DNA from: a virus
Reading direction: 5' to 3' (one strand)
DNA length: 22,346 nt
Virus record (IMG/VR): IMGVR_UViG_3300022562_001595
Location: 1 to 22,346 of that record
The notes beneath the pieces are model-generated. The model was given only the letters and a program-made list of their open reading frames with translations, was not told the DNA's origin and made no database searches. Position 1 is the first letter of the stretch. The number at the start of each line of letters is the position of its first letter. The translations under genes were made by a program, and so were the position numbers. This document shows positions 13,659 to 20,740 of the stretch, in pieces.

Positions 13659-15236
13659 CTAAGCAGGTAAAGTTGTAGAACGAGCGATGATCGCTCCACT
13701 CTCAGCTTGGCCCCCGTAACGGGCAAAAGCTAAGATGAGAAGCTCGTTCTGCCGACGCAGGGTATCACCCGACGTCTCTTGCATGAGCTGGATGCCCTTC
13801 CGCTGATACATGCGATAACGGCCCAAGATCGCGTAGAACGCTTCGGTGTTAGCGAGGCTCTCGTTGATCTTGTAGGGACGCTGCATGATCGAGTAGGAGT
13901 CATAATCCATCCCGAACAAGCGACGGGCATCACTCGACCCTACGGCCAGAGCACGGGCTCGCTGGTAGCTCGTCTCATTGCCGCAGAACACCGCTGTGGA
14001 GCCGTAACCGCCCTGATGCTCCGGCTTGGAAACGCCGAATCGCAGGGACTCGTAGTTGCTCAAGCTGGTAGAACCACCGAAGTTGACGCTTGTGGCACCA
14101 GACTTCTGCATGATCCCTTCAGGCTGGGTGGTGCCGTTTCCATCGGCGATCACGTCGTCCAGGTCTTCCTTCAGGCGGTCGCCGTACTGGCGAGCAATGC
14201 GGGAAGCGAAGTCAATCGGGGTGTCGGACAAGAAGTCCAAACCGACATGAATCGCACCCTGCCATCGGAAGATCGTGGTATCGAAAGCCGCGATGTAGGA
14301 AGCCGTGTTGAAGAGGCTGACTGCGGTATCATCGACACCACCCCAGCTTCCTGTCACGACCAACTGGCTCACGCCTTCAACTCGACGTCCACGCTCAATA
14401 GGAACGACATTGACGAGCGGGAACAGCTCACCGAACAGCAGGGGCCGTTCGATCACCATCGCGTCAAACACGATTGGAGCGGCTTCCAAACCACCCGAAG
14501 CACCGCCGTCGTCGATCAGGGCTTTCTGCTCGCTGGGGGTCAGGTGCTTTTGGCCGAAGTAGATCCCGTTCGAGGACCCGCCCCATTCCATCTTTTCCGC
14601 ACCATAGCGAAGCAGCTCTTTGTCGTGGTCGTTGAGCATGCTGAAAGCCATGGAGGCCGAGCCGTTTCGCTGGCTCTTGGCAATCTGATGCTTCGCCCAC
14701 GCCCCAGCAACCGCCTTCTCCCGCTCGGAGATGTCCATGTCGCCGGATTCCAGCCAGTGAAGCCTCTGGCCTGCTTTCGCGTGCCTGTGGCCCTTGTGGT
14801 TGGTTTCAGGGAAGGTCTTGGTCTGCTTGGTGCCGTCGTAGCTTTCCCAAGCACCCTTGACGCGGATCTGGGAGCCCGCTGCCTTCTCAGTCTCTTCGGT
14901 GGTCAAGACGGCTTTCACGCCCTCCTGCCATTCCGTCGATTCCTTGGGAGCCGCTGGGGCCTGCTTCTCTTCAACCTTCGGCTGAGGAGCCGCTTCCTTG
15001 GCAACCGCGATCTCCGCCAGCTTGGCGACCAGGTTGGTCAGGCTGTCGAGCTTCTGGGTGAACTCGTTGGCCTTCTCAACTTCAGGCTCAATCGAAAGTT
15101 CAGCTAACTTTTCCGCCGAGAGTGTGCCATTGGCAATCGCTTCTCCGGCGGCCTTGCGGTACTCTTCGTCGGAAGCATCGGCAACTACACCGCACTTCTC
15201 TTGAAGGTACTTCTTCAATGCGTCCGTCAGTTTCAT
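13659..15236 (-). CDS. Major capsid protein, HK97 fold with N-terminal scaffold region
   Basis: 525 residues. Residues 1-100 are charged and helical (coiled-coil-like, with a Pro/Ala/Glu-rich end at 82-100) as expected for a delta/scaffold domain removed by the protease. The HK97 fold begins near 230. Marker segments are LFPLVNVVPIERGR (271-284), WQGAIHVGLDFLSDTPIDFA (325-344), DDVIADGNGTTQPEGI (360-375, the usual DGxGxxxPxGI) and ETSYQRARAL. The C-terminal LILAFARYGG (500-509) packs in the P domain of such proteins. Codon use is more GC-rich and regular than in neighbouring small genes, fitting high expression. ATG has AAAGG about 7 nt upstream, and a hairpin sits in the leader. The last 14 codons differ from a remnant C-terminus at 12435-12473. 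Confidence 0.92.
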   Translation of the reverse strand: MKLTDALKKYLQEKCGVVADASDEEYRKAAGEAIANGTLSAEKLAELSIEPEVEKANEFTQKLDSLTNLVAKLAEIAVAKEAAPQPKVEEKQAPAAPKESTEWQEGVKAVLTTEETEKAAGSQIRVKGAWESYDGTKQTKTFPETNHKGHRHAKAGQRLHWLESGDMDISEREKAVAGAWAKHQIAKSQRNGSASMAFSMLNDHDKELLRYGAEKMEWGGSSNGIYFGQKHLTPSEQKALIDDGGASGGLEAAPIVFDAMVIERPLLFGELFPLVNVVPIERGRRVEGVSQLVVTGSWGGVDDTAVSLFNTASYIAAFDTTIFRWQGAIHVGLDFLSDTPIDFASRIARQYGDRLKEDLDDVIADGNGTTQPEGIMQKSGATSVNFGGSTSLSNYESLRFGVSKPEHQGGYGSTAVFCGNETSYQRARALAVGSSDARRLFGMDYDSYSIMQRPYKINESLANTEAFYAILGRYRMYQRKGIQLMQETSGDTLRRQNELLILAFARYGGQAESGAIIARSTTLPA

Positions 15237-15274
15237 CTTTAAACCTTTCTTTGGGTTCTGACGGTGATCTTTTC

Positions 15275-15293
15275 CACTACGACCGCCGTAGTG
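15275..15293 (-). other. Leader hairpin between protease and capsid genes
   Basis: CACTACG and CGTAGTG pair perfectly over 7 bp around a 5-nt loop in the 63-bp gap. There is no T-tract, so a terminator is unlikely. A processing or stabilising element for the abundant capsid mRNA is possible. Confidence 0.4.
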
Positions 15294-15299
15294 CGTTCT

Positions 15300-16763
15300 C
15301 TACAGCCCCGCTAGGAGCTTGTAGGTTTTTGCTAGGGCATTCTGCTCCTGGGCATTCTTCATGACCTGCAGAACTGACAGCATCTTTTCCTTCTGGTCCT
15401 CGCTTGACTCAGCAAGGAAGATGGCAAACGCTTGCTTGGCAGTGATCTCCTGGACAGCGGTTTCGCCCGATGCGTCCCCCTCGTCCTCGTCGATCATCTT
15501 GCGGATCTTGCCTGCACACCTTTCACAAAGAGCCATGCTGCCTCGGCTCATGTTTTGTTCGTTGTTGCACACATCAGTCAGATCGTCGTGGACCTCTTTG
15601 AGAACCGCCATGTTCTTCTTGCTGATGGAGCGGCCAGCCTTCTCTTCTGTCTGGGGCTGGTCTTTTGTTTCGATCACTTTCTCGTCGTGGGCTTCTTCTT
15701 CTTTTGCTTCAACGACTTCATCGGCTTCTTTTGATGTACAGCCGCATCCTTCTCCGCATCCTGCTCCTTCTGTCTCAGGGCTTCCGTCTCCGCACTCGTT
15801 CTCATCACAATCCCCCTTGGTTAAATCAATGCCAACAGCCACCTGGATGGGCATTTGGTTACGAATCGTTTTGCCATACTCCTTCATGATCCCAGAGGTG
15901 AGCTTGCCGCCTTCCACAAGGGAAACCAGCACCTCCGCTACCTCCGCATCCGCGTTAGAAGGCACGGAAACCACCGACTCTTCCATGATCTCGAACCGCT
16001 TGACGTCAAATCCACCTGGCCCCGTGACCTCTCCCTCGGTTTCCTTCAGTTCCTCAAATTCCAAGGCTCGGAACCCATGGGAGAAACGGGCCATGTCGTT
16101 ATCTACCATCACGGCGGCGTCATGGCTCAGTTCGTTCATATCCACGATGGCGGAGATCAGAACCAGCTTCTTGGGGTTGTGCTCCACAACGGCCAGCATC
16201 TTGCCGATCGGCAGGGTGTGAACATGCTGCCAGAGAAGCAGCATCTTGGGATCGACCACCGCCCCCTCGGTTCTCAGAACATCTCCGTCCCGATCCTTTC
16301 GAGGAGTAGTGAGAACATGACGAAAAGCCATAAGAGTATTCTTAGGAAGTTCCACATCCTTCAGGGCTCCTAGGTCTACCTGTTTCTGCTCCACCACCAT
16401 GTCTTCGTTCGAGTAGGTGAGGGTGCGACTGGCTTTGCGGAGAGCATCGTCATAGGAGACGCTGCGAGATGAAGCAAACTTATAGCAAGTATCAAGACCC
16501 ACTACTTGTTGCATATTCTTCACCCAGCGATCCGCCGTGAGAATTCCGTGATGGAACTCAGTCAGCTTCTCGCTGCGGGCTCGAATTCGATCAATCAACG
16601 AAGTGTTGTCACTTGCCATCTTGTGGGCCTCGTCCCATTGAGAATTACAAACCGCGTACCGCTGGGCGTTCGTCGGGAAATCATCATTCATTGTGCTGTT
16701 TGCCATGCACCGCTGAATGAAGTCTTCTTTTCTTTCGCCCGAATTTGGAGTAGGTAACGGCAT
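15300..16763 (-). CDS. Prohead protease with Cys/acid-rich C-terminal extension
   Basis: 487 residues. The N-terminal 50 residues carry a leader (PNSGERKEDFIQRCM, TNAQRYAVCNSQWDEA) often fused to phage proteases. The protease domain, about 145-275, has RDGDVLRTEGAVVD, LWQHVHTLPIGKM with the likely catalytic His180 or His182, ARFSHGFRA with Ser229, and ESVVSVPSNADAEV, the typical end. It would cut the capsid scaffold region inside the prohead. The C-terminal 210 residues are unusual: CDENECGDG and GCGEGCGC (319-342), an acidic Glu/Lys stretch, then NMSRGSMALCERCAGKIRKM (404-423) and a helical end. This may be a built-in scaffold or zinc-binding part. ATG at 16763; 9 bp after the previous gene. 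Confidence 0.85.
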   Translation of the reverse strand: MPLPTPNSGERKEDFIQRCMANSTMNDDFPTNAQRYAVCNSQWDEAHKMASDNTSLIDRIRARSEKLTEFHHGILTADRWVKNMQQVVGLDTCYKFASSRSVSYDDALRKASRTLTYSNEDMVVEQKQVDLGALKDVELPKNTLMAFRHVLTTPRKDRDGDVLRTEGAVVDPKMLLLWQHVHTLPIGKMLAVVEHNPKKLVLISAIVDMNELSHDAAVMVDNDMARFSHGFRALEFEELKETEGEVTGPGGFDVKRFEIMEESVVSVPSNADAEVAEVLVSLVEGGKLTSGIMKEYGKTIRNQMPIQVAVGIDLTKGDCDENECGDGSPETEGAGCGEGCGCTSKEADEVVEAKEEEAHDEKVIETKDQPQTEEKAGRSISKKNMAVLKEVHDDLTDVCNNEQNMSRGSMALCERCAGKIRKMIDEDEGDASGETAVQEITAKQAFAIFLAESSEDQKEKMLSVLQVMKNAQEQNALAKTYKLLAGL

Positions 16764-16772
16764 TTAATCTAA

Positions 16773-17072
16773 TTAGCTGCTGACGATAATCCGACCTGTC
16801 GCATAATGCAGGTTCAGGTTTCCGTCGCTCGCAGCTCCTCTAGTAAATCGAATCTTCCTAACATCTCGAACCAGAAACAGTTCAGGCTCGTTTCCGTTAA
16901 CTAGAACCATCCCACTGGTTTGTGTGGGATCTGTGGCATCATCCATGGTGTATCGGATGTCATTCGTGTCTGCTTGAAGCTCAACAAGCGTGGCTTCAAC
17001 AGGGATATTAAGCACAGAAGCAGTCTTCACCGCAGCACCCGCTGCAACTGATTCTGAGAGAATAAATGCCAT
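16773..17072 (-). CDS. Small beta-rich virion-associated protein candidate
   Basis: 99 residues in a pattern I know from small phage structural proteins: VLNIPVEATLVELQADTNDI, RYTMDDATDPTQTSGMVL and RKIRFTRGAASDGNLNLHYA. These form a chain of short strands with the DG..PT..G turn. Its place just before the protease and capsid genes would suit a head decoration protein. No enzyme motif, membrane segment or cysteine. The start overlaps none; a 4-bp gap separates it from the gene before. The family is a by-eye judgement. Confidence 0.6.
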   Translation of the reverse strand: MAFILSESVAAGAAVKTASVLNIPVEATLVELQADTNDIRYTMDDATDPTQTSGMVLVNGNEPELFLVRDVRKIRFTRGAASDGNLNLHYATGRIIVSS

Positions 17073-17076
17073 GCTA

Positions 17077-17355
17077 TTAGCACCGTTTAACTAGTGTCGC
17101 ATCAATAGAAAGTAATTGACGAACAGCAGGCCAATCTTCCTTGTCCACTTTTTTGATCCAAGCAACTAGAGATCCGGTGTCTAGTTGATCGCTTCCCATA
17201 GGAGTTTTCTCCACCGCGTATTCCATGTCGCGTTTCACACCAAGCTCTTTCAGCTTGTTGTAGGTGGCGTCTCGTAGAAATGCCACATTCTCACTGGAGG
17301 TCTTCCTGACCTGGCGAATCACGCTATTGAATTCATTTTTTTCTAGTTCAGGCAT
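17077..17355 (-). CDS. Small unknown protein
   Basis: 92 residues, mainly helical and charged (NSVIRQVRKTSSENVAFLRD, TYNKLKELGVKRDMEYAVEK, DKEDWPAVRQLLSIDATLVK). No motif recognised, one terminal Cys. It follows the long poly-Ser gene by 9 bp and precedes the small beta protein by 4 bp in the same transcript. It could be a virion or scaffold accessory protein; nothing in the sequence decides this. Confidence 0.55.
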   Translation of the reverse strand: MPELEKNEFNSVIRQVRKTSSENVAFLRDATYNKLKELGVKRDMEYAVEKTPMGSDQLDTGSLVAWIKKVDKEDWPAVRQLLSIDATLVKRC

Positions 17356-17364
17356 TTCTACCTC

Positions 17365-19551
17365 TTATGTGTAATTCAAATAAACCGACATGCCTTTAAA
17401 ATGCACACCAAGTTCATTTTTATCTAACGACAAATCAAAATTTGCTGCTGTGTCATCAGTAGTAACTGTCATAAACAACAAAATATTATGGTTACTAGTA
17501 TCCCATCCAGAAGTTTGAAGAAGTTCATTTATAACTCCGGCAATGGTTGGGCTAGAAGCAGTAAATGGGTTGCTGTCCCATGTTTCTCCTGGAGTTATGC
17601 TTTTTATCAAGAAAGAATCAGACGCACTTCCTGTTTTAGAAGCATTTAAATAGTCTGCTGAGTAATCAAATAACCCATCACCATCTGAATTAACATCAGG
17701 AGCATTTATCAATGCGTATCCTGATATAGTGGCTTTTAAATCAACCTGCCCGTTCACCGTACTATCTGTTGGCTGCCATGCAGACATCGACAAATAAGCA
17801 CTTGTTACTGTATTTGTACTGTAGAGGGGGACATTTCTCAAAAGCAATGCAGTACTGTAGTGATGAGGGCTGTATTGATAAACGCCTCCCCCAAGCGGGT
17901 ATCTATGCAATGAAGCAAAAAGAACGCCAGAATTTGGCGGATTGTATAAATCAAACGTATCAAAACTGGTTCCACCAACATCCGGGTTTGTGTAATTAAC
18001 AGTGGATGGATAATTAGCCAGGCTAGTATCAGTAAAATCTGCGCTCGAAATAGTTTCATGTTGTGTATCTAACTGACGATACCACCCGACAAATGGCACT
18101 AGCTCTAATGGTGCTCCAGTTAAACCGGAACTGCTCGAACTGGACGAACTGCTAGACGAGCTAGAACTGGAACTACTGGAACTTGACGACGAGCTGGAAC
18201 TAGAGCTACTTGAGCTGGAGCTAGAGCTGCTAGACGAGCTGGTTGAGCTTTGACTACTGATCGAATCTTGCGAGAGCGAGCTTACATCGCTGAGGCTAGA
18301 ACTTGATGTAGAGCTGATTGACGAACTAGAAACCGAGCTACTGGAACTGCTGGAACTCGATGTGCTGCTTGCACTTTGACTCGATGTGCTGATACTGCTG
18401 GCACTAGAACTAGACGAACTTGAAGTACTTGACTCAGAAAGACTTGAATCGCTAGAGCTTGATGTGCTGGAGGAGCTAGTTGAACTATCGGAACTTAGCG
18501 AGATCGAGCTAGACGACGTGCTATTTGAGCTGGACGATGTGCTGATCGAGCTTTCAGAGCTGGAACTTGTGCTGGAAGCCGAGAGCGAGCTATCCGAGCT
18601 GGAACTTGTGCTGGACGACGAGCTACTAGAACTAGAACTAGAACTGCTAGAACTCGTGCTAGAAGCCGACAAACTGGAGGCACTAGAACTACTAGATGAG
18701 CTACTAGAACTGGAACTAGAACTACTAGAACTCGTGCTAATTGAACTAGCTGAACTAGTAGAAAGTGACGAAGCAGATGAACTCGATTTACTAGAGCTAC
18801 TTGTGCTCTGTGAACTTAGACTCGAAACACTGCTAGAACTACTGGTACTGAGCGAACTAACATCACTCTGACTAGAACTACTTGTGCTAGAAGCACTAGA
18901 AGAACTAGTAGAACTAAGACTAGAGCTACTCGATGTGCTCGGACTTGAGCTACTCGATGTGCTCTGCGAACTAACAGAACTCTGAGAACTAGAGCTGAGC
19001 GAACTAAGCGAACTCTGAGAACTAGAACTCTGGCTAGAACTTTGAGAACTCTTAGAACTAGAACTAACAGAACTTGTACTAATCGAGCTAGTAGAGATCG
19101 AACTAGACGATGTACTGATTGAGCTAGAGCTGGTTGAACTAGAACTAATCGAACTCAAAGAACTTGTGCTAGACGAACTGCTCGTACTGATCGAGCTGGA
19201 AGAACTGGTGGAAACCGACTGACTCGAATCAGAGCAGTCTTCCATGTAGCGGATACGAATCTTCCCATCCCGACGATCAGGAAGAGGGTATTGCTGCAAA
19301 GATCCGGTATGGAAATGCGTAATGTCTGTTTCTTCGTCTTCCCCGTTGATGCGGGTATCCGTTAGTTCAATACGCCAAATCGTATTGTAGGGAAGACAAA
19401 AAGTGGCTTGATTGACATTGCCAGCAAGTTCAGTAGTAACTTGTGCCGCTGGTGGCGTGTCGTCGCCTGCTCGCGTGTGTCGCGTAATCACTACCGTACG
19501 CTTGGTTAAAGCACCGGCAGGAGCGAACTCAACATGAACCATAACTGGCAT
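17365..19551 (-). CDS. Very long Ser-rich surface protein candidate
   Basis: 728 residues in three parts. Residues 1-106 form a small beta domain (EFAPAGALTKRTVVITRHTR, NQATFCLPYNTIWRIELTDT). Residues 107-475 are a serine tract broken by scattered Thr, Ala, Leu, Ile, Gln, Val, Asp, Glu and Lys. Residues 476-728 form a C-terminal domain rich in Asn/Asp/Tyr/Thr; TPGETWDSNPFTASSPTIAG and LLFMTVTTDDTAANFDLSLD suggest a lectin- or DNRLRE-like beta sandwich, though I cannot confirm a family. The tract mixes all six serine codons. A flexible fibre projecting the C-terminal domain from the head is a plausible picture. The start at ATG 19551 has a weak ribosome site; Met4 is an alternative. It may have its own promoter at 19675-19703. 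Confidence 0.72.
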   Translation of the reverse strand: MPVMVHVEFAPAGALTKRTVVITRHTRAGDDTPPAAQVTTELAGNVNQATFCLPYNTIWRIELTDTRINGEDEETDITHFHTGSLQQYPLPDRRDGKIRIRYMEDCSDSSQSVSTSSSSSISTSSSSSTSSLSSISSSSTSSSSISTSSSSISTSSISTSSVSSSSKSSQSSSQSSSSQSSLSSLSSSSQSSVSSQSTSSSSSPSTSSSSSLSSTSSSSASSTSSSSQSDVSSLSTSSSSSVSSLSSQSTSSSSKSSSSASSLSTSSASSISTSSSSSSSSSSSSSSSSSASSLSASSTSSSSSSSSSSSSSSSTSSSSDSSLSASSTSSSSESSISTSSSSNSTSSSSISLSSDSSTSSSSTSSSSDSSLSESSTSSSSSSSASSISTSSQSASSTSSSSSSSSSVSSSSISSTSSSSLSDVSSLSQDSISSQSSTSSSSSSSSSSSSSSSSSSSSSSSSSSSSSSSSSSSSSSGLTGAPLELVPFVGWYRQLDTQHETISSADFTDTSLANYPSTVNYTNPDVGGTSFDTFDLYNPPNSGVLFASLHRYPLGGGVYQYSPHHYSTALLLRNVPLYSTNTVTSAYLSMSAWQPTDSTVNGQVDLKATISGYALINAPDVNSDGDGLFDYSADYLNASKTGSASDSFLIKSITPGETWDSNPFTASSPTIAGVINELLQTSGWDTSNHNILLFMTVTTDDTAANFDLSLDKNELGVHFKGMSVYLNYT
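18127..19233 (-). repeat. Ser-tract coding region (~369 codons)
   Basis: The stretch encodes residues 107-475, mostly Ser, with TCG, AGT, TCC, AGC, TCT and TCA interleaved. It gives low-complexity protein without long exact DNA repeats. The longest near-pure run is at its 3' end (about 18127-18240). Confidence 0.85.
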
Positions 19552-19650
19552 AGGTACAAATCCAAAATCTGAAAGCAGTGGGTAGTTTTCATCTCAAACA
19601 CCCGTCGCAGTTCATCTTTGGAAAGACACCTAGACGCGGCTATGGAAACT

Positions 19651-19669
19651 CAAACCCTAGAAGGGTCTG
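19651..19669 (-). other. Short hairpin in the leader of the Ser-rich gene
   Basis: CAGACCCT and AGGGTTTG pair over 8 bp around a 3-nt loop in minus-strand RNA, with one G-U pair that is a mismatch on the plus strand. No T-run follows, so it may protect the 5' end of the transcript rather than end one. Confidence 0.4.
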
Positions 19670-19674
19670 CAATT

Positions 19675-19703
19675 ACATTAAATTTAGAATAAACCCTTGA
19701 CAA
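19675..19703 (-). promoter_or_regulatory. Possible promoter for the long Ser-rich gene
   Basis: On the minus strand: TTGTCA (19703-19698), 17-bp spacer, TAATGT (19680-19675). The -35 box matches consensus at 5 of 6 positions, the -10 box only at its most conserved T, A and final T. The predicted start falls at the hairpin 19651-19669. Confidence 0.4.
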
Positions 19704-19711
19704 CCACAATG

Positions 19712-19972
19712 TCATTCTAGGGCATTTTTCTGATTTACTTCTTGAAGTTTCCTCTGAGTTCCTGCCGGTCTATCGCAAGAAGTATAGGAAACCTTGCAGT
19801 GGATCATCATTCCCCGATTGCCGTGAACCTCAAATTTAAGAGAGAATTCCTTGCCACTGCCTACCATTTCACAAAAAAGCCTGTCAAACTCTCGAACATT
19901 TCCTAAAAAACACTTGAGAGATTCGTCGTCCTCTAAAACCTCTCGATAATCAATTGATTTATTTTGTTCCAC
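19712..19972 (-). CDS. Small unknown acidic protein
   Basis: 86 residues with GTG start (19972-19970) preceded by GGAG 7 nt upstream, overlapping the previous gene by 14 nt. Sequence features: a charged N-terminus (SIDYREVLEDDESLKCF), a hydrophobic/charged middle (LFCEMVGSGKEFSLKFEVHG) and a basic end (CDRPAGTQRKLQEVNQK). No domain recognised. The GTG start and close packing indicate translational coupling with the gene above it. Confidence 0.55.
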   Translation of the reverse strand: MEQNKSIDYREVLEDDESLKCFLGNVREFDRLFCEMVGSGKEFSLKFEVHGNRGMMIHCKVSYTSCDRPAGTQRKLQEVNQKNALE

Positions 19973-20159
19973 GCAGGATCTCCAAATCCACGTAATTCTC
20001 GTCTAGCAGCAGCACCTCAACGCCTGATCCCGCCCAACGCTCTAGTTTCCTTTGCAGGGAGCGTCTCTGCTCAAAGTCCAACGGGACTCGATAGCGAGCA
20101 ATGATCTTGTCCCCTGGCTGGAAACGAAGCACTGAGCATTTGAGATCCGTGAGTTTCAT
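19959..20159 (-). CDS. Small unknown protein
   Basis: 66 residues. KCSVLRFQPGDKIIARYRVP at 8-27 looks like a strand-turn-strand. A basic helix (QRRSLQRKLERWAGSG) and a closing VEVLLLDENYVDLEIL strand follow. The size and plan are like small phage proteins with one alpha/beta unit, but I do not recognise the family. It begins directly at the stop of the membrane-protein gene (20160) and overlaps the next gene by 14 nt. Confidence 0.6.
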   Translation of the reverse strand: MKLTDLKCSVLRFQPGDKIIARYRVPLDFEQRRSLQRKLERWAGSGVEVLLLDENYVDLEILRGTK

Positions 20160-20459
20160 CTAATTCCTCTGGTAGTCGTCCAAGGAGAACTGAGGAGACG
20201 GATCAGGCTCCCCCTCATCATCATCGTCGTCGCCCCCTCCACAGCAGGGTGGTGCGTTGGTGCTCAGATAGAACTCACCATGGAGTTGCTGCCCCTGCTC
20301 AAGAGGCTTCACCAAGTCCTTGAAAGGAGAGGAAATCTGTGGTTCTATTCGTAGTAAAGAAAAAAGTGTCCCAAATAGCATACCAAGGAAGCCGAAAATC
20401 ACACTGCCGACAATCGCCCCAATAAGAAAAGAGCCCCACGACATATCTAATCTCTCCAT
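20160..20459 (-). CDS. Small membrane protein with acidic tail
   Basis: 99 residues. Residues about 11-36 form one or two hydrophobic helices with many Gly (FLIGAIVGSVIFGFLGMLFG), no cleavable signal site. A soluble part follows with a CCGGGDDDDDEGEPDPSP acidic/Cys tail near 72-90. Overlap of 13 nt with the upstream gene. Small Gly-rich membrane proteins of phages can be holin-like, but a single helix, no lysin next door and location beside the portal do not support that call. Membrane insertion is clear; role unknown. Confidence 0.62.
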   Translation of the reverse strand: MERLDMSWGSFLIGAIVGSVIFGFLGMLFGTLFSLLRIEPQISSPFKDLVKPLEQGQQLHGEFYLSTNAPPCCGGGDDDDDEGEPDPSPQFSLDDYQRN

Positions 20460-20740
20460 TCCAGTTTGAGTGGTGTTTGTCCGCAGATTGAACGATTGAG
20501 ATCAACGGTCCATTGGGCGATTGCCCTGATGGACTTCTTTTCTGACTCCGAATGGCGAAAATCTCCTTCTTTGTAACGACCAAAAACCATGTTGTAGCGA
20601 ATGAAATCCGCCTTGAGATTGGGCGGAATGATGAGATCGTTCCCGCTGACTTTGCAAAACCTATCTCGAAGTTCAACTAATCGCTTCTGGATTTCGTAAA
20701 CAATAGCGATGTCGTCTCGATTGCTAAGAGTCATTTGCAT
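20447..20740 (-). CDS. Small unknown helical protein after the portal gene
   Basis: 97 residues overlapping the portal gene by 17 nt. Mostly helical: NRDDIAIVYEIQKRLVELRD (7-26), then LIIPPNLKADFIRYNMVFGR (36-55) and a Lys/Glu helix ending in QWTVDLNRSICGQT. No family recognised. The first Met (20740) or the third residue Met could start it. Its neighbour suggests a head-associated or assembly role, but nothing proves it. Confidence 0.58.
   Translation of the reverse strand: MQMTLSNRDDIAIVYEIQKRLVELRDRFCKVSGNDLIIPPNLKADFIRYNMVFGRYKEGDFRHSESEKKSIRAIAQWTVDLNRSICGQTPLKLEWRD

Larger units (their letters stand above)
19552..19711 (-). other. Non-coding leader before the long Ser-rich gene
   Basis: A 160-bp gap, the longest in the operon outside the HNH locus. 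It holds the possible promoter at 19675-19703 and a hairpin at 19651-19669. The rest shows no open frame with a start and no tRNA. Confidence 0.5.

Noticed and set aside
12435-13661. Group I intron or intein in the capsid gene
   Set aside because: The HNH gene is antisense to the capsid gene, the capsid frame has its own stop, and both sides contain homologous AFARYGG codons; an intron would interrupt, not duplicate, this segment. No splicing motifs are seen.
13779-15107. Long plus-strand open frame (442 codons) opposite the capsid gene
   Set aside because: It is antisense to a well-supported HK97 capsid gene, with composition explained by that gene's codon bias; no domain and no ribosome site.
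15361-16221. 286-codon plus-strand frame
   Set aside because: Antisense shadow of the prohead protease; Ser-rich only because of opposing codons.
18127-19233. Tandem DNA repeat or CRISPR-like array
   Set aside because: No fixed unit or spacer length; similarity is at the level of encoded serine only.
20160-20459. Holin
   Set aside because: It has a hydrophobic segment, but no adjacent lysin, no typical charged C-terminus and a head-gene location.
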